A stretch of DNA of 64,000 nucleotides from Betaproteobacteria bacterium. GTDB lineage: Bacteria > Pseudomonadota > Gammaproteobacteria > Burkholderiales > Casimicrobiaceae. Position 1 is the stretch's first letter. Each line of letters begins with the position of its first letter. Position numbers and translations under genes: made by a program. The stretch covers positions 124,001 through 188,000 of the forward strand of contig JADKKQ010000007.1 of the NCBI GenBank assembly GCA_016720425.1. Reading direction: 5' to 3'. The notes beneath the pieces were generated by a model. It was not told where the DNA came from. It did no database searches and saw only the letters and a program-made list of their open reading frames with translations. This document shows, piece after piece, positions 16,417-25,846 of the stretch.

Positions 16417-18126
16417 CTATGCGCAACTGGCGCCGCAGCGGCGCCCTGGCTGATGAGCGCGATCGCCTCTCGGTGTCGGTTCGGCACGGCTGGCGCGGAA
16501 CTCGCGGAACTCGACCTGTCGCGGCAGCTTGTAGCCGGTCAACTGGGTGCGGCAATGGTCGATCACCGCCTCCTTGGTGAGGTCCGGATCCTTGCGCACG
16601 ATCACCACCTTCACCGCCTCGCCCGTCTTGGCGTCCGGCACGCCGACGACGCCGCACTCGAGCACGCCGGGATGGCTGGCGACGACGCTCTCGACCTCGT
16701 TCGGGTAGACGTTGAATCCCGACACCAGGATCATGTCCTTCTTGCGATCGGTGATGGTGACGAAACCGGCCGCGTCGATGTGCCCGACGTCGCCGGTCCT
16801 GAGCCAGCCGTCCCGCAGCACCTTGGCGGTCTCCGCGGGAGCGTTCCAGTAGCCCCGCATCACCTGCGGACCGCGGGCGCAGATCTCGCCGGTGTGGGCC
16901 TCGATGGCGCCCTCGCCGGTCCACGGCGGCAGCTCGCGGAAGTCGTCATCCCGGATCGACAGCTCCGTGGACGGAAACGGCAGCCCGATGCTGCCGTTCC
17001 ACGGCATCCCGAGCGGATTGGCGCAGACGCCGGGCGACGCCTCGGTCAGGCCGTAGGCCTCGGTGATCGTGCATCCGGTCACCTGCAGCCAGCGCTCGGC
17101 CACCGGCTTCTGCACCGCGGCGCCGCCGCCGACGACGACCTTCAGCGCCGAGAAGTCGAGGGCATCGAAGCCGGGCGTGTTCAGCAGGCCGTTGAACAGC
17201 GTGTTGACGCCGGTCATCACGGTGAACCGCCAGCGACCGAGCTCCTTGACCATCTCCGGCAGGTCGCGCGGATTGGTGATGATCACCAGCAGGCTGCCCC
17301 ACTTCATGTACGCCAGCGTCGAGGTGAGGCAGAAGATGTGGTACATCGGCAGCGGTGTGATGACGATCTCGGCGCCTTCGCGGAAGCTGGTCGAGATCCA
17401 CGTGCCGGTCTGCTCGAGGTTGGCCAGCATGTTCCGCTGCGTGAGCATCGCGCCCTTGGCGACGCCGGTCGTGCCGCCGGTGTACTGCAGGAACGCGATG
17501 TCCTCCGGCCCGATCTCCGCCGGCACGAAGGTCCCCGCCGCGCCGCGGGCCAGCGCCGCGCGCAGCGACACGGCGCCGTCGATCTTCCAGGCCGGGACCA
17601 TCTTCTTCACCTTCTTGATGACGAAGTTGACCAGCCAGCGCTTCGGGATCGGCAGCAGGTCGCCGACCTGCGTGGTGATGACGTGCTCGACCCGGACCTG
17701 CGTCAGCGCCTGCTGCAGCGTGGACGCGAAGTTTTCGAGGATGACGATCGCGCTGGCCCCCGAATCCTTCAGCTGGTGCTCGAGCTCGCGCGGCGTGTAC
17801 AGCGGATTGACGTTGACCACGGTCATGCCGGCACGCAGGATCCCGAACAGCACCACCGGGTACTGCAGCAGGTTGGGCGACATGATGGCGACGCGCGCGC
17901 CCTTGGTCATCCCCGGCAGGCCCTGCAGATAGGCGGCGAAGTCCCGCGACAGCCGGTCCAGCGCGGCGTAACTCAGCGTGTGCCCGAGGTTGTTGAACGC
18001 CGGCCGTTCGGCGAAGCGTTCGAAGATGAAGGCCAGCAGGTCCGGGACCGACCGGAAGCGATCGGCATCGATCTCGGCCGGCATGCCCGCGGGATAACTC
18101 TTCAGCCAGATCCGCTCGCCCATCAT
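16417..18126 (-). CDS. Long-chain fatty acid CoA ligase (FadD-like), abnormal C-terminus
   Basis: A 569-residue AMP-forming acyl-CoA synthetase. The ATP loop is YTGGTTGVAKGA, the ligase core motifs are AYGLTEASP and DGWLRTGDVGHID, then TDRKKDMILVSGFNVYP. It would activate fatty acids at the cytoplasmic membrane. The normal end of this family (a PKTNVGK-type motif with the adenylation lysine, then ILRRALR) is missing. After LPRQVEFRE the frame continues as an Arg/Pro-rich tail, which points to an indel, real or from sequencing, near 16480-16500. If real, the adenylation half-reaction would be impaired. ATGs at 18126 and 18123 both follow a GGGGG stretch. It is followed upstream (same strand) by the iron alcohol dehydrogenase gene. 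Confidence 0.87.
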   Translation of the reverse strand: MMGERIWLKSYPAGMPAEIDADRFRSVPDLLAFIFERFAERPAFNNLGHTLSYAALDRLSRDFAAYLQGLPGMTKGARVAIMSPNLLQYPVVLFGILRAGMTVVNVNPLYTPRELEHQLKDSGASAIVILENFASTLQQALTQVRVEHVITTQVGDLLPIPKRWLVNFVIKKVKKMVPAWKIDGAVSLRAALARGAAGTFVPAEIGPEDIAFLQYTGGTTGVAKGAMLTQRNMLANLEQTGTWISTSFREGAEIVITPLPMYHIFCLTSTLAYMKWGSLLVIITNPRDLPEMVKELGRWRFTVMTGVNTLFNGLLNTPGFDALDFSALKVVVGGGAAVQKPVAERWLQVTGCTITEAYGLTEASPGVCANPLGMPWNGSIGLPFPSTELSIRDDDFRELPPWTGEGAIEAHTGEICARGPQVMRGYWNAPAETAKVLRDGWLRTGDVGHIDAAGFVTITDRKKDMILVSGFNVYPNEVESVVASHPGVLECGVVGVPDAKTGEAVKVVIVRKDPDLTKEAVIDHCRTQLTGYKLPRQVEFREFRASRAEPTPRGDRAHQPGRRCGASCA

Positions 18127-18233
18127 TTCCCCCTATTCCGTCAATCGCCGACGCCCCGGCGCGGCCCGTCCGCGCGGTGCGAAAGGCCCGCCCCGGCACC
18201 GCTGCGAGGCGTCGACATCGCGTGTTCCGTCTC

Positions 18234-19499
18234 TCAGCGCCCCGAGCGCGCCTTGCGCGGTGCCGCCGGCTGCGGCAGGGCCTGCCGGATCAGCCTGGCG
18301 CAGATTTCCGGCGACATGTAGCGCGGCACCGGGTAGTTGGTGTCGGCCTCCCAGCAGGCGGCCTTGGCCAGCGCGGGGATGTCCTCCTCGCGCAGCGCGT
18401 CGAGCTGCGTGGGGATTCCGAGATCGCGGTTCAGCGCGTCGACCGAGTCGATGAACTTCCGCGCCAGCGCCGCCGGTCGCTCGCCTTCCTTGCCGACCTG
18501 GGCGCGAACGGCCAGCACCGCGAGCTTCCGGGTGATCGCCGGGCTCAGGAAACGCAGCACGTGCGGCAGCATGATCGCGTTGGCGAGGCCGTGCGGCGTG
18601 TGGTACTTGCCGCCGAGCTGGTGGGCGATCGCGTGCACGTAGCCGACGTTGGCGCGGGTGAAGGCCAGCCCGGCGTAGGTCGAGGCCAGCGCCATCTGCT
18701 CGCGCGCGGCGAGGTTCTTGCCGCTCCGGTAGGCGAGGCGCAGGTTGTCGTAGATCATCCCGACCGCCGCCAGCGCCATCCGGTCGGTGTGCGCGGTCGC
18801 CCACTGCCCGACGAACGCCTCGACCGCATGGGTCAGCGCGTCCATCCCGGTGGCGGCGGTGACGGGCCGCGGCAGCCCGGTCATCAACGCCGGGTCGAGC
18901 GCCGCCATCGCGGGTACGAGCCGGGTGTCGGCGATCACCAGCTTCCGGTTGGTCTGCGGGTCGGAGACGACCGCCGCCACCGTCACCTCGGACCCCGTGC
19001 CCGCGGTCGTCGGCACCGCATAGATCGGCACCGGCGCGCGCCGCCCCCTGAAGTAGCCGACCAGCTGCCGGGGATGCTTGCGGTTGGCCACCGCCAACGC
19101 GATGGTCTTCGCGGCGTCCATCGGCGAACCGCCGCCGAACGCGACGATGGCGTCGCAGCCTTCCTTTTCGAAGCGGGCGATCCCCTTCTCGATCAGCGGG
19201 ATCGGCGCATCCGCGGTGACCGCGTCGAACACGGCATAGCGCGTGCCCCCTGCGGACAGCGCCGAGGTCAGCGGCTCGAGCAAGCCCATCCCGGCGATGA
19301 TCCGGTCGGTCACGATCAGGATCTTCCGGTGGCGGAAGCTGCACAGCGTCTGGCCCAGGCGCGCGCTCGAGCCCGGCCCCACCAGCAGCAGCGGCTGCGG
19401 AATCGGCAGCATCCCGGTGACCACGCCCGCGGCCCGCATCGCCGTCGACAGTCCGACCGACCGCACCACGTCACCCACGATACTCGGCATTTCCATCAT
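18234..19499 (-). CDS. Iron-containing alcohol dehydrogenase
   Basis: About 421 residues, class III (iron) alcohol dehydrogenase. The NAD(P)-binding GGGSPMDAAK (near residue 120), the GTGSEVT segment and metal-binding histidines in MDALTHAVEAF, YVHAIAHQLGG and HTPHGLANAIMLP are all present. It interconverts an alcohol and an aldehyde; the neighbours (FadD-like ligase, acyl reductase-like protein) suggest fatty aldehydes as a candidate substrate. GAAGGA is only two bases from the ATG at 19499 and five from that at 19496, so the latter may be the actual start. Divergent from the acyl reductase-like gene. Confidence 0.9.
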   Translation of the reverse strand: MMEMPSIVGDVVRSVGLSTAMRAAGVVTGMLPIPQPLLLVGPGSSARLGQTLCSFRHRKILIVTDRIIAGMGLLEPLTSALSAGGTRYAVFDAVTADAPIPLIEKGIARFEKEGCDAIVAFGGGSPMDAAKTIALAVANRKHPRQLVGYFRGRRAPVPIYAVPTTAGTGSEVTVAAVVSDPQTNRKLVIADTRLVPAMAALDPALMTGLPRPVTAATGMDALTHAVEAFVGQWATAHTDRMALAAVGMIYDNLRLAYRSGKNLAAREQMALASTYAGLAFTRANVGYVHAIAHQLGGKYHTPHGLANAIMLPHVLRFLSPAITRKLAVLAVRAQVGKEGERPAALARKFIDSVDALNRDLGIPTQLDALREEDIPALAKAACWEADTNYPVPRYMSPEICARLIRQALPQPAAPRKARSGR

Positions 19500-19909
19500 C
19501 GTCCTTCGCGTTTTCATTGTGCCATTTGACAGCTTGCACCAAACGGCCGTCCCGGACCAGTACCGGTCGCCCGTCGCGCTGCAGTTGCCGGCGCGGTCGC
19601 GGTGCATGCTCGCCGGTACCCGAGTGGTACGGTCGGCTAAACGGTTCGTCGCGCCCATGCGAACCGGCATACCCAGCCGCAGGCGGCACGGTGCGTCCCT
19701 TGCCCATGCACGCCCCGCAGACCGGCGCCGCGACCGCACTTTGCCGACTGGAATTGACGCAGCAACCACCTGTCTCGCCGTACAATTTGGCTGAGCGGGC
19801 GCAGCGGGGCGCGCCGCGGTGCGGAGGCGGTACCGCGCGCCTGCATCGTGGCCGGCGCAGCCGTGCGAGCGCGCCCGCCTGCCAGCGTCGAAACCGTCGT
19901 GGGGACCCA
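19500..19909. other. Divergent intergenic region
   Basis: 410 bases between the alcohol dehydrogenase (-) and the acyl reductase-like gene (+). It holds a plus-strand TACAAT, a possible -10, about 125 bases before 19910, with TTGACG upstream at a spacing (21 bases) too wide for a standard -35. No gene was recognised here. Confidence 0.5.
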
Positions 19910-22153
19910 ATGAAAACCGTCGTGAGCATCAGCCTGGGCACGGGCGAGCAGGACTTCGCGTTCGAGACTCGGTTCATGGGACAGCGGTTCAACGTCCGCC
20001 GCATCGGCACCAACGGCAGCACCGCCAAGGCGGTGAAACTGCTCCGGCACTGGGAGTCGCACGCCGACGCCATCGGCCTCGGCGTGGTCAAGGACAGCTA
20101 CACGGTCGGCGCGCGCCGTTACATCGACAAGGACAGCACGCGGATGAAGGAGGCCGTCACCCGCATCCCCGTCACCACCGGCGGCCGCCTTTCCGACATC
20201 CTGCAGGAGTGGGCGTTGCGCCACGTGCAGAACAAGCTGGTCGATTATTTCAACAACGCCAACGTGCTGTTCTTCTCGGGAAGGACCAACTTCAAGCTGG
20301 CGCTGGCCATGTCCGAGTACACGCAGAACCTGCGCTTCGCCGATCCCCTGCTGCAGCTCGGCGTGCCCAAGCTGCTGACCTCGCTGGAGGCGCTGGAGCG
20401 CTACGCCAGCGGCGCGCACTACGTGCTGGACTGGACGCCGCCGGGCGTGATGTCGTCGACGCCGGTGAAGGAGTGGACCCGCTTCGTGCTGCGCAAGGCG
20501 ATGCAGAAGGCGACCGTCATCGTGGCCCCGGTGCACGAGCTCGACGGCTTCGAGCTCGAGGACCTGGCCGGCAAGACCATCGTCACGTCGACCGTCAACG
20601 ACGAGCGCATCGCGCAGTTCAGGCGCAAGGGCGTCGACATGGTGGTCGACGGCTCGCCCTTCATGTTCGACCACGTCATCGGCCCCAACCTCCTCGATGC
20701 GATGATCATCGCGGCGACCGAGAAGAACCCCGAGGAGCTCCTCGAGGACGACTACCTGGAGATCATCACCGGGCTGCAGGTCGAGCCGCGGATCATCTAT
20801 CCCAACGGCTTCAAGCGCGTCAACCGCTTCGCCTTCGTCATCCACCCGCTGTCGCAGGAGTACTTCAAGAACGTCAAGCCGATCGAGCTGCTGTCGTACG
20901 TGTCGCCGCCGGTGTTCATGAACACGCTGGAGAAGGCGATGGCCTACGCGCCGCCGTTCGTCTATTCGCGGGTGACGGGCATCAAGTCGCCGACCGGCGT
21001 CGAGACCGAAGGCTGGCTGATCTCGGTGGGCGGGACGCCCAAGGAGATCATGAGCCACAGCCCCGAGTTCACCTACCGCCGGCTGCTCGACGCCGCCGCC
21101 ATGGCCAAGCGCCTGGGCGCGCAGATCATGGGCCTGGGCGCGTTCACCAAGGTGGTCGGCGACGCGGGCCTGACCGTCGCCAAGCGCGCGCCGCTGCCGA
21201 TCACCACCGGCAACAGCTACAGCGCCTCCGGCGCGCTCTGGGCCGCCCGCGACGCCCTGCTGCGCCTGCGGCTGCTGCCTCCGCCCAAGCCCGGGCAGAA
21301 GATGGCGATGAAGGCGATGGTCGTCGGCGCCACCGGGGCCATCGGCTCGGTCTGTGCGCGCCTGCTGGCGATGGTCGCCGACGAGGTCTACATCGTCTCG
21401 CCGGAGACGGCCAAGCTGCTGTCGATCAAGGAGTCGATCCTCAAGGAGACGCCGGACGCCAGGCTGTTCCTGTCCTCGCGCGCCGACAAGGACATCGCCG
21501 ACATGGACATGATCGTCACCGCGACGTCGGGCGCGGGCAAGAAGATCCTCGACATCATGAAGGTCAAGCCCGGCTGCGTGATCACCGACGTGGCCCGGCC
21601 GCTCGACCTGCCGCCGAGCGAGGTCGCCAAGCGCCCCGACGTGCTGGTGATCGAGTCCGGCGAGATCCAGTTGCCCGGCAAGGTGCGGATGAAGAACATC
21701 GGGCTGCCGAAGAACGTCGCCTACGCCTGCCTCGCCGAGACCATCGTGCTGGCGCTGGAGGGACGGTTCGAGAACTTCACCGTCGGCCGCAACATCGAAT
21801 GGGAAAAGGTCCGCGAGATCTATCGCCTCGGGCGCAAGCACGGGATGGAGCTGGCGGCCATTTCGGGCGTCAACGGCGTCTACTCCGACGCCGACATTCG
21901 CCGCGTGCGCCGGCTGGCGCTGGCGGCGCGCGCCGCGCGGGCGGCCACGGCGGAGAAATCCCCGCGGACTCCGGTGGCGCGGGTGGAGAAGGCGCCGGCG
22001 CCCGCGACGGCCAAGGCCGCGAAGCGCAGCCCCGCGCCGCGGAAGAAGCCGGCCCCGGCGGCGGCTCCGGCCCCGGCGAAGCCGACGGTTCGAACCCGCG
22101 CGGCGCCGGCGAAGCGAACGGTCGCCCGCCGCCGCAAGGCCGCAGCCGCCTAG
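19910..22153 (+). CDS. Acyl-ACP/acyl-CoA reductase-like protein with extra N-terminal domain and basic tail
   Basis: 747 residues. From about 300 to 650 it resembles fatty aldehyde-forming acyl-ACP reductase (AAR) of cyanobacteria: an ALGGF-like segment (IMGLGAFTKVV), ITTGNSYSAS, a Rossmann motif VGATGAIGSVCARLL near 468-483, and ACLAETIVLALEGRFENFT with Cys607 at the place of the thioester cysteine. The N-terminal 290 residues match nothing I know. The last 75 residues are a Lys/Pro/Ala-rich low-complexity tail like those of histone-like proteins, which may bind DNA, membrane or polyanion. With the nearby ligase and alcohol dehydrogenase it may form a fatty acid to fatty alcohol branch. The start follows a GGGGA stretch. 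Confidence 0.75.
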   Translation: MKTVVSISLGTGEQDFAFETRFMGQRFNVRRIGTNGSTAKAVKLLRHWESHADAIGLGVVKDSYTVGARRYIDKDSTRMKEAVTRIPVTTGGRLSDILQEWALRHVQNKLVDYFNNANVLFFSGRTNFKLALAMSEYTQNLRFADPLLQLGVPKLLTSLEALERYASGAHYVLDWTPPGVMSSTPVKEWTRFVLRKAMQKATVIVAPVHELDGFELEDLAGKTIVTSTVNDERIAQFRRKGVDMVVDGSPFMFDHVIGPNLLDAMIIAATEKNPEELLEDDYLEIITGLQVEPRIIYPNGFKRVNRFAFVIHPLSQEYFKNVKPIELLSYVSPPVFMNTLEKAMAYAPPFVYSRVTGIKSPTGVETEGWLISVGGTPKEIMSHSPEFTYRRLLDAAAMAKRLGAQIMGLGAFTKVVGDAGLTVAKRAPLPITTGNSYSASGALWAARDALLRLRLLPPPKPGQKMAMKAMVVGATGAIGSVCARLLAMVADEVYIVSPETAKLLSIKESILKETPDARLFLSSRADKDIADMDMIVTATSGAGKKILDIMKVKPGCVITDVARPLDLPPSEVAKRPDVLVIESGEIQLPGKVRMKNIGLPKNVAYACLAETIVLALEGRFENFTVGRNIEWEKVREIYRLGRKHGMELAAISGVNGVYSDADIRRVRRLALAARAARAATAEKSPRTPVARVEKAPAPATAKAAKRSPAPRKKPAPAAAPAPAKPTVRTRAAPAKRTVARRRKAAAA

Positions 22154-22201
22154 GCGCCGCGGACGCCGTCGGGCTTCGACGTCGCGAACGGGCAACGCGC
22201 G

Positions 22202-22432
22202 ATGCGCTGGCTGGACCGGATTCCGTGGTGGCCGATCGTCGCGCTGGCGGTCTTCCTGGGGCTGGCGCCGTTCACTCCCGAGCCGCACCTGTTCGAGAAG
22301 CTGCGGCTGCTGCAGGGCGGGACGCTGACGCGCCCCATCGACATCTTCGACCTCGCCTGGCACGCCGCGCCGCTGGCGCTGCTGGCGTCCAAACTGCTGC
22401 GCCTCTTCCGCCGGGCGCCGGCGGACCGGTAG
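22202..22432 (+). CDS. Small two-helix membrane protein
   Basis: A 76-residue protein with a helix at 8-24 and another near 50-66. Its pattern (WLDRIPWWPIVAL, then PEPHLFEKLRLLQGG and DIFDLAWHAAPLALLASKLLR) recurs in a family often labelled RND transporter in databases, although it is far too small to be one. Function unknown. It starts 48 bases after the acyl reductase-like gene, same strand; no clear ribosome binding site. Confidence 0.65.
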   Translation: MRWLDRIPWWPIVALAVFLGLAPFTPEPHLFEKLRLLQGGTLTRPIDIFDLAWHAAPLALLASKLLRLFRRAPADR

Positions 22433-22465
22433 CGAGCGGCAACGGCGACCCGCCCGCCGCCGTGG

Positions 22466-22906
22466 CTACGGCGCCGCGGTGGCGACCTTCGCGGCGTCGA
22501 CGATCGAGAACGTGACGGTGTAGCGGCCGACCTCGTTGCGCTGCGCCGCCGCGGGTGCGAGCAGGACCTGCACCGAATAGCGGCCCTTCTCCGTCAGCCG
22601 GCCGCTCCACTCGTTGGTGCCGGCGGTCGCGCCGGTGAACAGCGCCTCGCCGTCGTTGGGCGCCCGAACGTTGAAGTAACTCTGCCCCTTGTTGCTGATC
22701 AGCTTCACCGTCAGCACCTGTCCGGCCTTGGCGGTCAGCTGGTACTTGACCGACATCGGGCCCTTGATGCTTCCTTTCTGGGTCACCGAGGTCGCGCCTT
22801 TGGCGAACCGCAGCGTCTTGACGCGGACGTCGTCGGCCGACGCCAGGCCGGGAATCGTCAGCGCCAGGAACAGGGCGAACACACGCAGCAAGTTGGATGC
22901 GAACAC
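22466..22906 (-). CDS. Exported beta-rich protein, possible g-type lysozyme inhibitor-like
   Basis: A 146-residue protein with a signal peptide (MFASNLLRVFALFLALTI then ASADD) and a mature domain of repeated beta segments: KGSIKGPMSVKYQLTAKAGQ, SYFNVRAPN, WSGRLTEKGRYSVQV and EVGRYTVTFSI. This layout recalls periplasmic inhibitors of g-type lysozyme, but the likeness is weak. The GTG at 22906 was chosen because it begins the signal peptide and has GGGAG nine bases upstream; longer versions would put an Arg-rich stretch before it. Divergent from the nitronate monooxygenase-like gene. Confidence 0.7.
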   Translation of the reverse strand: MFASNLLRVFALFLALTIPGLASADDVRVKTLRFAKGATSVTQKGSIKGPMSVKYQLTAKAGQVLTVKLISNKGQSYFNVRAPNDGEALFTGATAGTNEWSGRLTEKGRYSVQVLLAPAAAQRNEVGRYTVTFSIVDAAKVATAAP

Positions 22907-23203
22907 GATCGATGCTCCCGAGTTGAAGGCGAACCAAAGCCCCGACGGCGCCGTGAACCGGTGGCGCCGGAAGACCTGCCCGACGCGTCCCGGCGATCGG
23001 CCGCCGGAATCCGCGCCGGTCGCCATCGTACCTGAACGCCGGCCCGGGCGACACGCGCCGGCGGGAGAGCAGCGTCCCGCGCCCGGCCGGCGGATTGTCG
23101 ATGCCCGCAGCGCCGCCGAAAGCCTCATAATCGCCCCACGTCACCGCGGCGGACGGCACGGGACGGGCAGGTGCCGTCTCGCCCTTACGGAACTGGGGAT
23201 GCG

Positions 23204-24469
23204 ATGAAGCGCGTCGACGACTTTCGACTGAGACTGGGCGGCCGCGAGCTGGTGCCGATCATCACCGGCGGCATGGGCGTCGACATCTCCACCGCCGAGC
23301 TCGCGCTGGAGGCGGCCCGGCTGGGCGGCATCGGGCACATCTCGGACGCCATGATCCCGACCGTCTCCGACCGGCGGTTCCGCACCCGCTTCGTCACCGA
23401 CAAGCAGAAGAAGTACAAGTACAACGTCGCCAATCGCGACAAGTCGGGCATTCACTTCGACCTCGGCCACCTGGCGGAGGCGACGCGGATGCACGTCGGG
23501 CGCACGATGGAGGCGAAGAAGGGGGACGGGCTGATCTTCATCAACACGATGGAGAAGCTGACGATGAACAATCCGCGCGAGACGCTGCGCGTCCGCCTCG
23601 TCGGCGCGATGGACGGCGGCATCGACGGCATCACGCTGTCCGCGGGGTTGCACCTCGGCTCGCTCGCCCTGGTCGAGGATCACCCGCGCTTCCGCGACGT
23701 GAAATTAGGGATCATCGTGTCGTCGCTGCGCGCGCTGCTGCTGTTCCTGCGCAAGAGCGCCCGCCTCGACCGCCTGCCCGACTTCATCGTCGTCGAGGGC
23801 CCCCTCGCCGGCGGGCACCTCGGCTTCGGCCTCGACTGGGCCAACTACGACCTGATGACCATCACCCGCGAGGTCATCGACTATCTGCGCCAGGAGCAGC
23901 TCGACATTCCCGTCGTCGCCGCCGGCGGCATCTTCACCGGCAGCGATGCGGTCGAGTTCCTGGAGATCGGCGCCGCCGCCGTGCAGGTCGCGACGCGATT
24001 CACCGTCACCCACGAATGCGGATTGCCGGAAAAGGTCCAGCAGGAGTACTTCCGCGCCAACGAGGACGACATCGAGGTCAACCTGATCTCGCCCACCGGC
24101 TATCCGATGCGGATGCTGAAGAGCAGCCCCGCGATCGGCGCCGGCATCCGCCCCAACTGCGAGGCCTACGGCTACCTGCTCGACGGCAACGGCAACTGCG
24201 CGTACATCGAGGCCTACAACCGGGAGCTCGACCAGCATCCCGAGGGCACCGAGATCTCGGTGCGCGACAAGACCTGCCTGTGCACCCACATGCGCAATTT
24301 CGACTGCTGGACCTGCGGGCACATGACGTACCGGCTGAAGGACACCTCGCGCCGGCTGCCCGACGGCCGCTACCAGATCCTGAATGCCGCCGACGTGTTC
24401 CGCGACTACCAGTTCAGCGTCGACCACCGGCTCGCGGTGCCGCCGGAGCCCGTCGCGGCGCAGGCGTAG
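23204..24469 (+). CDS. Nitronate monooxygenase-like FMN enzyme with Cys-rich C-terminus
   Basis: A 421-residue TIM-barrel enzyme of the 2-nitropropane dioxygenase/nitronate monooxygenase group. FMN-site segments are ITGGMGVDIS at the N-terminus, EGPLAGGHLGFG in the middle (the family's catalytic histidine region) and VVAAGGIFTGSDAVEFL with AAAVQVATRF. The C-terminal 80 residues add a cysteine cluster (KTCLCTHMRNFDCWTCGH), not found in the short nitronate monooxygenases, that may bind a metal or an Fe-S cluster. The substrate may not be a nitronate. ATG at 23204 follows GGGGATGCG; a CATAAT at 23126 is a possible -10. Confidence 0.85.
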   Translation: MKRVDDFRLRLGGRELVPIITGGMGVDISTAELALEAARLGGIGHISDAMIPTVSDRRFRTRFVTDKQKKYKYNVANRDKSGIHFDLGHLAEATRMHVGRTMEAKKGDGLIFINTMEKLTMNNPRETLRVRLVGAMDGGIDGITLSAGLHLGSLALVEDHPRFRDVKLGIIVSSLRALLLFLRKSARLDRLPDFIVVEGPLAGGHLGFGLDWANYDLMTITREVIDYLRQEQLDIPVVAAGGIFTGSDAVEFLEIGAAAVQVATRFTVTHECGLPEKVQQEYFRANEDDIEVNLISPTGYPMRMLKSSPAIGAGIRPNCEAYGYLLDGNGNCAYIEAYNRELDQHPEGTEISVRDKTCLCTHMRNFDCWTCGHMTYRLKDTSRRLPDGRYQILNAADVFRDYQFSVDHRLAVPPEPVAAQA

Positions 24470-24493
24470 CCACGACGCCGGGGACGGCCACGG

Positions 24494-25846
24494 TCAGACG
24501 ACGCCGAATCCCCGCAGCATCACCGCCGCGATCAGCACCGGCGACACCCAGCGCACGAGGAAGACGAGCGCGCGTTGAACGGCGCCGTTGCGCAGCGTCC
24601 CCCGGTTCGACAGCTCCGCCGCCACCCGGTCGCGCCCCCAGAACCAGCCGGCAAACACGCATACCAGGATGCCGCCGGCCGGCAGCAACAGGTTCGAGGT
24701 CAGGTAGTCGCAGAGGTCGAAGGCGTTCATCCCGGCGAGCTTCCACTGTGCCGCCGCGCCCTGCGACAGCGCGGGCATCGCGCCGAGGAGCGCGATCGCG
24801 ACCAGAGTGACCACCGTCGCCACGCGCCGGGTAAGCCCGAGGCGCCCGGCCAGCACGGCGACCGGCACCTCGACGATCGACAGCATCGCGCCGGTCGCGG
24901 CCACCGCGGTGAGCACGAAGAACGCGAACATGAACACGGCGCCCGCCGGCATGCTCGCGAACACCGCCGGCACGGTGATGAACACCAGCGAAGGACCGGC
25001 TTCGGGCTTGAACCCGAAGGCGAACACCGCCGGGAAGATCGCGATGCCGGCCAGCATCGACACGGTGAGATCGGCGAGCATCACGCGGGCGGCCGTCACC
25101 GGGATGTTCTGCTCGGAGCGGAAATAGCTGCCGTAGGTCACCATCGTGCCCATGCCGATCGAGAGCTTGAAGAACGCGAGGCCGACGGCGACCAGGACGA
25201 CGGCCGGGGTGATCCGCGAGAAATCGGGCCGGAACAGGAAGGCGAGGCCTTCGCCCGCACCCGGCAGCGTGAGGCCGCGGATCCCGAGCAGCACCAGCAG
25301 GACGAAGAGCACCGGCATCAGGCGCTTGGTCACCGCCTCGATCCCCCTGGATACGCCCATCAGGATGATCGCGCCGACGAAGACCAGCACCAGCCACTGC
25401 CACAGCAGCGCCTGCAGCGGATCCGCGACCAGCGCACCGAACGCTGCCGAGGTGACCTTGGGATCGGTCGACAGCGCCCCGCCGACGAGCGACTTCAGCA
25501 CGTAGGCGAACACCCAGCCGGCGACCGCGCTGTAGAAGGCCATGATCAGGACCGCCGCGACCACGCCCATGGCGCCGATCAGCCACCACGGCTGGCGCGG
25601 CGGGGCGAGCTCGACGAACGCGGTCACGGCGTCGGCCCGTGCCGCGCGGCCGATCGCGATCTCGGAGATCATCACCGGCAGGCCGACGGCGAGCGTCGCC
25701 AGCACGTAGACCAGGAGGAAGCCGGCGCCGCCGTTGGCCCCGGTCAGGTAGGGAAACTTCCAGATGTTGCCAAGGCCGACCGCCGAGCCGAGCGTGGCGG
25801 CGATCACGCCGAACGAGGAGGTGAAACCGTCGCGCGCGGAACCCAT
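24494..25846 (-). CDS. Sodium-dependent transporter of the NSS (SNF) family
   Basis: A 450-residue protein with 11-12 membrane helices. The unwound TM1 with the sodium/substrate site is seen as GSAVGLGNIWKFPYLTGANGG near the N-terminus, and TM6 as LAFFKLSIGMGTMVTYGSYF. Members import amino acids or related compounds with Na+. It converges with the nitronate monooxygenase-like gene, with 24 bases between stops, and diverges from gpmI. The ATG at 25846 gives the standard family N-terminus (ARDGFTSSFGVI). Confidence 0.9.
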   Translation of the reverse strand: MGSARDGFTSSFGVIAATLGSAVGLGNIWKFPYLTGANGGAGFLLVYVLATLAVGLPVMISEIAIGRAARADAVTAFVELAPPRQPWWLIGAMGVVAAVLIMAFYSAVAGWVFAYVLKSLVGGALSTDPKVTSAAFGALVADPLQALLWQWLVLVFVGAIILMGVSRGIEAVTKRLMPVLFVLLVLLGIRGLTLPGAGEGLAFLFRPDFSRITPAVVLVAVGLAFFKLSIGMGTMVTYGSYFRSEQNIPVTAARVMLADLTVSMLAGIAIFPAVFAFGFKPEAGPSLVFITVPAVFASMPAGAVFMFAFFVLTAVAATGAMLSIVEVPVAVLAGRLGLTRRVATVVTLVAIALLGAMPALSQGAAAQWKLAGMNAFDLCDYLTSNLLLPAGGILVCVFAGWFWGRDRVAAELSNRGTLRNGAVQRALVFLVRWVSPVLIAAVMLRGFGVV

